Assembly: GCA_964519015.1 (NCBI GenBank)
Contig: CAZFHZ010000062.1
Location: forward strand, 1 to 18,858
Length of the DNA stretch: 18,858 nucleotides
Origin: CAZFHZ01 sp964519015
GTDB taxonomy: Bacteria; Blakebacterota; Blakebacteria; Blakebacterales; CAYUVJ01
Direction: 5' to 3'
The notes beneath the pieces are model-generated. The model saw only the letters and a list, made by a program, of their open reading frames with translations. It ran no database searches and was not told where the DNA came from. Of the stretch, positions 1-5,517 are shown one piece after another (positions within the stretch are counted from its first letter, which is position 1; each line of letters opens with the position of its first letter). A program made the position numbers and the translations under genes.

Positions 1-257
1 TCGGAGGAGACCGCGTCGATGCCCGCAAACAGGTAGGCCTCCTCCCCCTCCTCGACCCCGATGCTCAATTCCTGCTCTACGGTGAAGAGCGGTCCCGGAT
101 CGGCGACCGGACGGGTGCTCACCACCAGCAGGGTGTCCCCGACCGTAGTGCGGGTGACGGTACCCGCCCGCTCACCGCCGCCGCAGGCGGTCAGGCTCAG
201 GCCGGCCAGGATCGGGAGCAGGGAGAGCGTAGAAGCGGGGCGCAGATACAGGTTCAT
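1..257 (-). CDS. Lipoprotein, probable six-bladed beta-propeller family (partial; C-terminus beyond the window)
   Basis: The reading frame starts at an ATG (complement of 255-257) with a GGAG ribosome site 8 nt upstream and runs off the left edge after about 85 residues. The first 25 residues form a lipoprotein signal: a basic start, a Leu-rich core and the lipobox L22-T23-A24-C25, followed by a Gly-rich tether, so the mature protein should be lipid-anchored in the envelope. The stretch after residue 60 (LSIGVEEGEEAYLFAGIDAV) resembles the first strand of the six-bladed beta-propeller (NHL-like) lipoproteins common in Gemmatimonadota and Bacteroidota. The lipoprotein call rests on visible motifs; the propeller call is inference from about 30 residues. 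A 35-bp duplication lies in its leader. The function is unknown. Confidence 0.72.
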   Translation of the reverse strand, partial: MNLYLRPASTLSLLPILAGLSLTACGGGERAGTVTRTTVGDTLLVVSTRPVADPGPLFTVEQELSIGVEEGEEAYLFAGIDAVSS

Positions 258-282
258 GACAAGGGCTCCAGGACGGATGAGG

Positions 283-352
283 TCCGAGGTCGGCATCGGG
301 GACCGGACCGGTCGAGATCCGAGATCGGCATCGGGGACCGGACCGGTCGGTC
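283..352. repeat. Two-copy 35-bp tandem repeat
   Basis: Copies at 283-317 and 318-352 share a 25-base identical core (290-314 and 325-349) and differ mainly at one position before the core and at the last few bases. Each core contains the palindrome GACCGGTC. The repeat lies between the tadA stop and the lipoprotein start, 25 bp upstream of the lipoprotein ATG. Confidence 0.85.
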
Positions 353-407
353 TCCGGTCTTTGGAACGAACCAGGCCAACCGTTTGTTCAGTGATTTGAC
401 CGTGGAT

Positions 408-899
408 TCAGGGAACCCGCAGGCGGCGGAAGAACGCCTGGAGCTGGGCCGAGGCCTCCTCGGCCAGACAGCCGGCGGTGACCTCCACCCGGTGGTTCAG
501 GCGGGGGTCGCGGCAGAGGTCGAAGAGGGTATCCACCGCCCCGGCCTTGGGATCGGGCGCGCCGTAGACCAGGCGGGGGATGCGGGCCTGGACGATGGCC
601 CCGGCGCACATCGAGCACGGCTCCAGGGTGACGTAGAGGGTGCATTCTTCCAGCCGCCAGTCACCCAGGGCCTCGGAGGCCGACCCGATGGCCAGGATCT
701 CGGCATGGGCGGTGGCGTCCTTCAACCCCTCGGTGCGGTTCCAGCCCCGGCCGATGACCATCCCGTGATGGACGATGACCGCCCCGACCGGCACCTCCTC
801 CGCCTCGGCCGCCCGGGCGGCCTCGCGCAGCGCCTGGCGCATCCAGCGCTCATCGTCGGGCATATCGAGGTAACCGATGGGGTCGTCACCGGGCATCAT
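408..899 (-). CDS. tadA: tRNA-specific adenosine deaminase TadA
   Basis: TadA deaminates adenosine 34 of the tRNA-Arg(ACG) anticodon to inosine so that one tRNA reads CGU, CGC and CGA. The 163-residue product has the complete cytidine-deaminase-fold zinc site: H65-A66-E67 (TAHAEILA), with E67 as proton shuttle, and P94-C95-S-M-C98 (EPCSMCAGAI). The PVGAVIV strand and the NHRVEV C-terminal segment are typical of TadA, and the length fits the family. I chose the ATG at 899 because GGAG lies 6 nt upstream and coding-like third positions begin about there. An in-frame ATG at 956 with a stronger GGGGAGG 5 nt upstream is a real alternative and would add 19 residues. Its expected substrate, tRNA-Arg(ACG), is at 3153-3229. 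Identity is firm; the start is less so. Confidence 0.95.
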   Translation of the reverse strand: MMPGDDPIGYLDMPDDERWMRQALREAARAAEAEEVPVGAVIVHHGMVIGRGWNRTEGLKDATAHAEILAIGSASEALGDWRLEECTLYVTLEPCSMCAGAIVQARIPRLVYGAPDPKAGAVDTLFDLCRDPRLNHRVEVTAGCLAEEASAQLQAFFRRLRVP

Positions 900-1054
900 G
901 GAACGCTCCACAGGCACCGTCCCGACACAATGGGGTCGGGCACCGGGTTCGCTCATCATGTCCTCCCCCGCCGGAGGTGTCACCTGGTATCGGCCGCGTA
1001 TCAGCTGCGAGTCGGCCGTGTATCGGCCGAGAGCCGGCCGGCCGGCCGGGATCC

Positions 1055-1080
1055 CGGAGCCCCGCGATCCGCGGGCTCCG
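1055..1080. other. Strong GC hairpin in a noncoding spacer
   Basis: The arms CGGAGCCCCGCG and CGCGGGCTCCG pair over 11 bp with one bulged C around the 3-nt loop ATC. There is no T-tract on either side, so it is not a typical intrinsic terminator. It sits about 155 bp upstream of the tadA start on the opposite side of the small candidate gene. The role is unknown. Confidence 0.6.
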
Positions 1081-1204
1081 ACCGTTTCCCGGCAACCTTC
1101 AAGGGTCCCGTGTCGTTCAAGGCATGGGACGGGGGAACGGTCCGGAACCCGCCGGTCTTTCGTCCCGCTCGCAGTCACGATACCTCGACGGAGGGAGGAC
1201 GGGC

Positions 1205-1426
1205 ATGGGTGGGGCGAGATCCGGTGATCACGGCCGTGGGTACTTCCAGCCGGCGACCCGAGACGCCGTCGCAGCGTCGGCCGGTCGGACCGAGAGCAAA
1301 CGTGCGATCCTGGAACTGGGCGGACGGTTCCACCACGCATTGTACGACCGTTGGATCCTCGGGCCGGATCGGAGCGGACGGTTCCGCATGCGGCGAGGCC
1401 GCCATCCCATAAACGGGATCGGTTGA
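1205..1426 (+). CDS. Possible small basic protein (73 aa), unrecognised
   Basis: This is a candidate only. The ATG at 1205 has a near-ideal ribosome site, GGGAGG at 1193-1198, six nt upstream. The frame runs 73 codons to TGA and is followed 87 bp later by a plus-strand hairpin with a T-tract (1513-1555) that no other plus-strand gene explains. The product is rich in Arg and Gly, with a central segment ILELGGRFHHALYDRW and a basic tail (RFRMRRGRH). I recognise no domain. Third-position GC is lower than in neighbouring genes, which argues against it or suggests a young or transferred gene. No good promoter was found directly upstream. Confidence 0.3.
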   Translation: MGGARSGDHGRGYFQPATRDAVAASAGRTESKRAILELGGRFHHALYDRWILGPDRSGRFRMRRGRHPINGIG

Positions 1427-1512
1427 GCCGGGACCCGGAACGGGGACCACTCTCGGGAAACTTCCCGACCGCATCGTGCGTAGTCTGAAGTGCAGCAGTT
1501 ACCTCCCCGAAC

Positions 1513-1555
1513 GCGGGTCGGGCATCCTCCCATCAAGGTGCTCGACCCGCACTTT
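1513..1555 (+). terminator. Intrinsic terminator (plus strand)
   Basis: A 12-bp stem (1513-1524 with 1539-1550, one G-U pair) encloses a 14-nt loop and is followed by ACTTTTT. The T-tract is on the plus-strand 3' side only; read on the minus strand the hairpin is followed by GTTCGGGG, so it does not terminate the glycosidase gene. It would end a plus-strand transcript from the 1205-1426 region. Confidence 0.6.
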
Positions 1556-1602
1556 TTCACCGTCGGTCCCAACCTGCCTCCTGCCCCTCCCGCTGGTGCC
1601 GT

Positions 1603-2982
1603 CTAGCGACGGGGAGCGAGTTCGGTGAAGGTCTCCGAGCCCCCGGCCGGCCGGCGCTCCATGGTCTCGTAGTCCACCCGGTAGAGACCGAAGCGGGGGG
1701 CGAACCCATCGGCCCATTCGAAGTTGTCGAGGAGGGACCAGTGGAAGTAGCCCCGCAGGTCGATCCCTTCCGCGAGGGCCCGCGACAGCGCCCAGGCATG
1801 GGCGCGGATATAATCCCCCCGCATCCGGCCCCCGGCATCGGGGATACCGTTCTCGGTGACGTAGATCGGCAGGCGGCAGCGGCGGGCGGCTTCCCGCAGC
1901 AGATGCAGCAACCCCTCCGGATAGATTTCCCAACCCAGGTCGTTCTTGGGTCCGGGCCCGTCCCGCACGGACACCATCCCGGGTTCCCGGGGATCCAGCC
2001 GGACCAGGTTCCGGCGATAGTAGTTCAGGCCCAGGAAATCGGCCGAGCCCGCTAATCCGGGACAGGGTTCGTCCAGGGAAGGGAAACCCGGCGCCCGGAA
2101 CCGGAGACGGCCCGAGCGCAGCCCGTCCGCGAACGCCCAGTTGAAGGCACGCGCGGCGCCGGAGGCGGCGATCCAGTCGGGCAGCAGCCACCGGGAGGCG
2201 GGCTGGAACTCGATCAGGTGGATGACCAGCCCGACCCGGGCGCCCGGATCGCCCTCGTGCAGCGCCCGCGCGGCCAGCGCATGCGCCCGCAGCATACCCG
2301 CGAAGGCCTGGACGGCCAGCTCGAGGGAGCAAAGAGCGGGAGGCCAGAGCCCCTCGATATAGCCGTGGTGCATCTGGATGTTCGGTTCGTTGATCGTGCA
2401 CCAGAGGTCGACCGCGCCCCCCAGGCGGCGCGCCGCTTCCCCGGCGAACCGGGCGAAGCGTTCGGGGAAGTCGGCGGCGGTCACGCCCCCCCGGTCGGCC
2501 AGCCAGAGCGGGAGGGTGAAGTGGAGCAGGGTCACCATGGGCTCCAGACCGGCTTCCCGCATCCATCCCACCCACTCGGTATAGCGGGTCCAAGCGGCCT
2601 CGTCCCAGGTCCCCTCGGAGGGTTCCAGCCGGCTCCACTCGATCGAGAAACGGGCGGCATTGGCGCCCAATGCCTGCAGGAGCTCGAGATCGCCCCGGAA
2701 GCGGTTCCAGGCCTCCACCGCCCGACCACTCCGTTCCCCCCGGGCGATCCGGCCCGGCTGCTCCTCGAAGCGGGTCCAGTCGTTGAGCGTGCCCCCTTCG
2801 ACCTGATGGGCGGAGGTGGCCGTGCCCCAGAGGAAGCCCGCGGGCCAGTCCGGCCGCCAGGCTTCCCACGCGCTCCGGGAGAAATGCTCCCGGGTCCGGC
2901 TCAGTCCCAGCCAGGCGCAGGCACCGAACCAGGCTGCGGCGCCGACCAGGAGTATCCCCACCGTGATCCGGATGAAGCTCAT
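1603..2982 (-). CDS. Membrane-anchored family 1 glycoside hydrolase (beta-glucosidase type)
   Basis: The 459-residue product is a complete GH1 retaining glycosidase, which hydrolyses terminal beta-glycosidic bonds in short oligosaccharides or glycosides. Visible motifs in order are FLWGTATSAHQVEG (50-63, glycone-site Gln), the acid/base glutamate E199 in CTINEPN, the nucleophile E377 in YVTENG, and HWSLLDNFEWADGF (414-427), which closes the sugar pocket. Unlike most GH1 enzymes, it begins with a hydrophobic helix (residues 4-27), so it is probably anchored in the inner membrane with the barrel outside the cytoplasm. The start at 2982 has AGGAGG about 10 nt upstream. The true substrate (glucoside, galactoside or other) cannot be read from sequence. 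It is read towards the tadA spacer and no minus-strand terminator is evident. Confidence 0.93.
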   Translation of the reverse strand: MSFIRITVGILLVGAAAWFGACAWLGLSRTREHFSRSAWEAWRPDWPAGFLWGTATSAHQVEGGTLNDWTRFEEQPGRIARGERSGRAVEAWNRFRGDLELLQALGANAARFSIEWSRLEPSEGTWDEAAWTRYTEWVGWMREAGLEPMVTLLHFTLPLWLADRGGVTAADFPERFARFAGEAARRLGGAVDLWCTINEPNIQMHHGYIEGLWPPALCSLELAVQAFAGMLRAHALAARALHEGDPGARVGLVIHLIEFQPASRWLLPDWIAASGAARAFNWAFADGLRSGRLRFRAPGFPSLDEPCPGLAGSADFLGLNYYRRNLVRLDPREPGMVSVRDGPGPKNDLGWEIYPEGLLHLLREAARRCRLPIYVTENGIPDAGGRMRGDYIRAHAWALSRALAEGIDLRGYFHWSLLDNFEWADGFAPRFGLYRVDYETMERRPAGGSETFTELAPRR

Positions 2983-3104
2983 ACCCGCGCGGCCTCCTCG
3001 ACGATCATTGTGCCGGTCGGTCTCTCCGGGCGCCACCGGGAATCGAGGCCAGGGCCCGTCCGGCCGGCCCGGCGCACGTTGCGCCTAATGGGCACCTATC
3101 ACGT

Positions 3105-3140
3105 ACAAAGACAGCCCCCATCGGAACGACCGACGGGGGC
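3105..3140 (-). terminator. Intrinsic terminator of tRNA-Arg
   Basis: On the minus strand an 11-bp stem (GCCCCCGTCGG with CCGATGGGGGC, one wobble pair) around the loop TCGTT is followed by TGTCTTTGT. It begins 13 nt after the CCA end of tRNA-Arg and separates it from the glycosidase gene. Confidence 0.8.
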
Positions 3141-3152
3141 CGGGTACCGGTC

Positions 3153-3229
3153 TGGTGCGCCAGGAAGGACTCGAACCCTCAGCCTTCTGATCCGTAGTCA
3201 GATGCTCTATCCAATTGAGCTACTGGCGC
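3153..3229 (-). tRNA. tRNA-Arg(ACG)
   Basis: The 77-nt gene, including an encoded CCA, folds as a complete cloverleaf. The acceptor GCGCCAG pairs with CTGGCGC, the D-arm is AGCTCAATTGGATAGAGC, the anticodon stem is TCTGA/TCAGA with loop CTACGGA (anticodon ACG), and the T-arm contains GGTTCGAGTCC. The A34 of this tRNA is the classic TadA substrate, and tadA lies downstream on the same strand. It is flanked by its own promoter and terminator. Confidence 0.97.
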
Positions 3230-3249
3230 GCAGCTCTGCGGGCAGACGG

Positions 3250-3275
3250 ACAAGAAAGGGGGCCTGTGGCCCCCT
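3250..3275 (-). terminator. Intrinsic terminator of the ECF sigma gene (overlaps the tRNA promoter)
   Basis: AGGGGGCC and GGCCCCCT form an 8-bp stem with a 3-nt loop (3257-3275), followed on the minus strand by TTTCTTGT. It lies 46 bp past the sigma factor stop codon and so probably ends that transcript. The same bases form the spacer of the tRNA-Arg promoter. Confidence 0.65.
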
Positions 3276-3280
3276 GTCAA
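3252..3280 (-). promoter_or_regulatory. Promoter of tRNA-Arg, spacer formed by a hairpin
   Basis: The -35 box TTGACA (complement of 3275-3280) and a poor -10 box TTTCTT (complement of 3252-3257) are separated by exactly 17 bp. The spacer is a perfect hairpin, GGGGGCC-ACA-GGCCCCC. Transcription would start near 3245, about 16 nt before the mature tRNA end. Confidence 0.55.
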
Positions 3281-3320
3281 CCGACTGTCCCGGATCGGGT
3301 GGGGACGCGCGAACCATCCC

Positions 3321-3896
3321 CTACATGGCGAGCTGTCTTCTCAGGATGTTCTGCTGTCTACGCAGCCGGGCCAGGGCGAAGTGACAGGTGGTCCGCACCG
3401 TCGGCGGAGAACACCCCATGAGCGCTCCCACCTCCAGGGAGGGGACCCCCTCCCCGATATGGAGGGTCAATGCGGTGCGCTGCCGCTGGGAGAGTCCGGT
3501 CATGTGCTCGCTCAGCACCGATCGGCTCTCACGGAGCTCCTGTGCGTGGAGGGGGTCGGGCACCTCGCTCGACCCGCAGCTCCCGTCCACCTCCGAAGAA
3601 TGTCCCTCGAGCAGCCTCCGCCGCCGGGAACGCCCGCCGGCCGCGTCCCGACCCAGGTTGCGCAGGATGGTGACCGCCCAGGCACCGAAGCTCTTCTGGG
3701 GGGTGAAGCGGTGCAGCTCACCGAGCATGCGCAGCCAGGCTTCCTGGACCAGGTCGAAGGGTTCGAGGTCGCGGCCGGCAAACGTGCGCGACTCCGCGAG
3801 CAGGAAGGGGAGGTGGCGGCAGTAGAGGACGGCAACCGCCTCGGAGTTCCCGCGGCGAGCCAACTGTACGAGCTGGTGGTCGGACAAGGAGGTCAT
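3321..3896 (-). CDS. ECF-type RNA polymerase sigma factor
   Basis: The 191-residue protein has the two-domain layout of extracytoplasmic-function sigma factors. Region 2 spans about 17-90, with DLVQEAWLRMLGELHRF (48-64) and the promoter-melting segment FGAWAVTILRNLGRDAAGGR. Region 4 spans about 130-182, with LSQRQRTALTLHIGEG and the helix-turn-helix LEVGALMGCSPPTVRTTCHF. The linker (95-125) is Ser/Glu rich with Cys at 107, and Cys162 lies inside the helix-turn-helix. No anti-sigma factor is next to it; its neighbours are a tRNA and a repeat region, so its signal is unknown. The ATG at 3896 lies only about 3 nt after the predicted transcription start, so the AGGA seen 8 nt upstream would not be in that transcript. 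Confidence 0.92.
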   Translation of the reverse strand: MTSLSDHQLVQLARRGNSEAVAVLYCRHLPFLLAESRTFAGRDLEPFDLVQEAWLRMLGELHRFTPQKSFGAWAVTILRNLGRDAAGGRSRRRRLLEGHSSEVDGSCGSSEVPDPLHAQELRESRSVLSEHMTGLSQRQRTALTLHIGEGVPSLEVGALMGCSPPTVRTTCHFALARLRRQQNILRRQLAM

Positions 3897-3906
3897 GTCT
3901 GGTGTC

Positions 3907-3935
3907 CTAATACAGCAGACGGTAGCCGGATGCAA
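3907..3935 (-). promoter_or_regulatory. Promoter of the ECF sigma gene, near-leaderless
   Basis: The -35 box TTGCAT (complement of 3930-3935), a 17-bp spacer and the -10 box TATTAG (complement of 3907-3912) form a housekeeping-type promoter. The -10 box ends 10 nt before the ATG, so the message would carry a leader of about 3 nt. Confidence 0.55.
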
Positions 3936-4153
3936 GTACCGGATGTGCGCCGGGCACATCGGTACCTTCAACCGGACCGCAGCTGCGTGGACGGGCTGAC
4001 CGGCCCCCCTGTCACGAGATAGCCTGATCGCCTGATCGAGCCCGCTCGGGTTATGGTCTCCGGCTCTCGCCGGTCACCCGGGGTCGGCGTGCGTTCCCCT
4101 CTCAACCCGAACGCCAGAGTTTCCCCGATCGGGCGGGATTATAGTTGGACCCA

Positions 4154-4332
4154 CGGATCGTTGTCCAGTTTATGCTGAAATGTCGGATTGTTGTCCGGTT
4201 TATGCTGAAATGTCGGANNNNNNNNNNNNNNNNNNNNNNNNNNNNNNNNNNNNNNNNNNNNNNNNNNNNNNNNNNNNNNNNNNNNNNNNNNNNNNNNNNN
4301 NNNNNNNNNNNNNNNNNTGCTGAAATGTCGGA
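4154..4332. repeat. 30-bp tandem repeat interrupted by the assembly gap
   Basis: Two adjacent 30-bp units (4154-4183 and 4184-4213) differ at two positions; each contains TTGTCC followed by GTTTATGCTGAAATG. The four bases before the gap begin a third unit, and the sequence after the gap (4318-4332, TGCTGAAATGTCGGA) is the end of a unit in the same orientation. At least three copies are therefore present, and the array probably continues through the gap. There is no spacer between units, so it is not a CRISPR. Confidence 0.85.
4218..4317. other. Assembly gap (100 N)
   Basis: Exactly 100 N mark a scaffold join of arbitrary length. Both edges are the same direct repeat, so the join was probably made across a repeat that short reads could not span. 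Any sequence, including an inserted element, could be missing here. Confidence 0.98.
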
Positions 4333-4363
4333 AGTCACGTTCCGACAGCGGGTTGCGGCGGGA

Positions 4364-5347
4364 TCAGCTGATCTCGAGCATCCGGTCGAGGGCGCGCCGG
4401 GCCTGCGCGGTCACCTCGGGGGAAACCTGCACCCGGTGGACATCGTGCTCCAGGGAATAGAGCACCTTGTCCAGGGTGATCGTCTTCATGTATTCGCAGA
4501 CCGACTCCTCCGACGCGGGGATGAACTCCTTACCGATGTTCTCCTTGCGGAGCCGGTGGAGGATCCCGGTCTCGGTGGCCACCACGAACCGGTGGGCGGG
4601 GCTCGACCGGGCGTGCCGGATCATGGCCCCGGTCGAGACCACCAGCAGCTGCCGCCCGCCCAGGTCGAGTTCCCCGGTGGCCGAGAGGTACATGCAGGCG
4701 GTCGAACAGCCGCATTCGGGGTGCACCAGGAGATCGGCGTCGGGGTACTCCTCGGCCCGGCGGCGGATGAGTTCGGGGGGGATGGCGGCGTGGACGTGGC
4801 ACTCCCCCGGCCAGATGCGCAGGTTCTCCCGCCCGGTCACGGCCTGGACGTAGGATGCGAGGAACATGTCGGGCAGGAAGAGGATCTCGGTCTCCTCCGG
4901 GATGCTCCGGACGACCTGGACGGCATTCGAGGAGGTACAGCAGTAGTCGGAGAGCGCCTTCACTTCCGCGGTCGTGTTGACATAGGAGACCACGACCGCC
5001 CCGGGATGTTCGGCCTTCCACTCGGCCAGGGCCCGCGCGTCGATGGTGGCCGCCAGCGAGCAGCCCGCCTCCAGGTCGGGGAGCAGGACAATCTTCTCGG
5101 GGGAGAGAATGGCCGCGGTCTCGGCCATGAAGTGAACGCCGCAGAAGATGATCCGCTCGGCCTCCACCCCAGCCGCCTGACGGGAGAGCTCCAGGCTGTC
5201 GCCCACGAAGTCGGCCACGTCCTGGACCTCGCCGACCTGGTAGTTGTGGGCGAGGATGACGGCGTTGCGTAGTTCCGCCAGTTCCCGGATACGCGCCTGC
5301 AGGACCTCGACCCCGACCTCACCGGTTACACCGCTGCCGCCCGACAC
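4364..5347 (-). CDS. nadA: Quinolinate synthase NadA
   Basis: NadA condenses iminoaspartate with dihydroxyacetone phosphate to quinolinate in de novo NAD synthesis, using a [4Fe-4S] cluster. Recognisable segments are ILAHNYQVGEVQDVADFVGD (31-50), FCGVHFMAETAAILSPEK (68-85), SYVNTTAEVKALSDYCCTSS (121-140), WPGECHVHAAI (179-189) and HPECGC (209-214). The three expected cluster cysteines are C137, C212 and C284 (SEESVCEYM), the arrangement of the shorter non-proteobacterial NadA type. The start is inferred: the GTG at 5347 gives 327 residues, and the promoter at 5406-5433 excludes the distant in-frame ATG at 5500. Its ribosome site (GGGGGTGG, about 4 nt away) is poor. No nadB or nadC is in the window. 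Confidence 0.96.
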   Translation of the reverse strand: MSGGSGVTGEVGVEVLQARIRELAELRNAVILAHNYQVGEVQDVADFVGDSLELSRQAAGVEAERIIFCGVHFMAETAAILSPEKIVLLPDLEAGCSLAATIDARALAEWKAEHPGAVVVSYVNTTAEVKALSDYCCTSSNAVQVVRSIPEETEILFLPDMFLASYVQAVTGRENLRIWPGECHVHAAIPPELIRRRAEEYPDADLLVHPECGCSTACMYLSATGELDLGGRQLLVVSTGAMIRHARSSPAHRFVVATETGILHRLRKENIGKEFIPASEESVCEYMKTITLDKVLYSLEHDVHRVQVSPEVTAQARRALDRMLEIS

Positions 5348-5405
5348 AGGACCACCCCCGGAACGCCCCGGCGCGGGGCGGGTTGTTGGAGAATGCCCGG
5401 GATGC

Positions 5406-5433
5406 AAGATAGAGCGGGGCCCGGGAGCGTCAA
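5406..5433 (-). promoter_or_regulatory. nadA promoter
   Basis: The -35 box TTGACG (complement of 5428-5433), a 16-bp spacer and the -10 box TATCTT (complement of 5406-5411) make a good housekeeping promoter. Transcription would start near 5399, leaving a leader of about 50 nt before the GTG start. Confidence 0.65.
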
Positions 5434-5439
5434 CCACGG

Positions 5440-5469
5440 TTGCGACTTCCGGTGATGGTGTCCTATTCT
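5440..5469 (+). promoter_or_regulatory. Probable promoter of the hybrid kinase gene
   Basis: TTGCGA (5440-5445), an 18-bp spacer and TATTCT (5464-5469) would start transcription near 5476, about 42 nt before the ATG at 5518. It is divergent from and adjacent to the nadA promoter; the two -35 boxes are six bp apart. Confidence 0.45.
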
Positions 5470-5517
5470 GGCGTAGATTACGGCAGTAGCCGCTCCTCAC
5501 TCCATCCGGGGCAACGA

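Larger units (their letters stand above)
900..1602. other. Long spacer between tadA and the glycosidase gene
   Basis: No conserved protein is recognisable in these 700 bases. The open frames crossing the region have lower GC at third positions than the neighbouring genes. It holds a GC-rich stretch rich in CGGCCG motifs (988-1050), a strong hairpin (1055-1080), a small plus-strand candidate gene (1205-1426), a short hairpin (TCGGGA at 1453-1458 pairing with 1463-1468) and a terminator-like hairpin at 1513-1550. I looked for the SRP RNA core because ffs/scr lies next to tadA in some bacteria, and I did not see it. Confidence 0.6.
3936..4363. other. Spacer between the sigma factor and nadA
   Basis: Nothing coding is recognisable. 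The left part (3972-4153) has short direct repeats (CCTGATCG twice near 4023-4040) and weak GC hairpins. The right part is the 30-bp repeat and the N gap. The repeat is clearly richer in A and T than the rest of the window. Confidence 0.6.

Noticed and set aside
384..1412. 342-residue plus-strand open frame across tadA and the spacer
   Set aside because: The first half is the shadow of tadA and the second half has no coding pattern of its own. The only plus-strand candidate kept is the shorter 1205-1426 frame, which is in a different frame and has a ribosome site.
900..1602. SRP RNA gene beside tadA
   Set aside because: The conserved core (GGAAGCAG-type tetraloop and symmetric loop) was not found on either strand.
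1499..2869. 456-residue minus-strand frame overlapping the GH1 gene
   Set aside because: The GH1 catalytic motifs are all in the other minus-strand frame. This frame is Arg/Gly/Pro filler typical of an off-frame reading.
4154..4332. CRISPR array
   Set aside because: The 30-bp units are directly adjacent without spacers, and no cas gene is in the window.
5348..5500. Longer nadA starting at the ATG at 5500
   Set aside because: The added 51 residues have no NadA character, and the best promoter (5406-5433) lies inside the extension.
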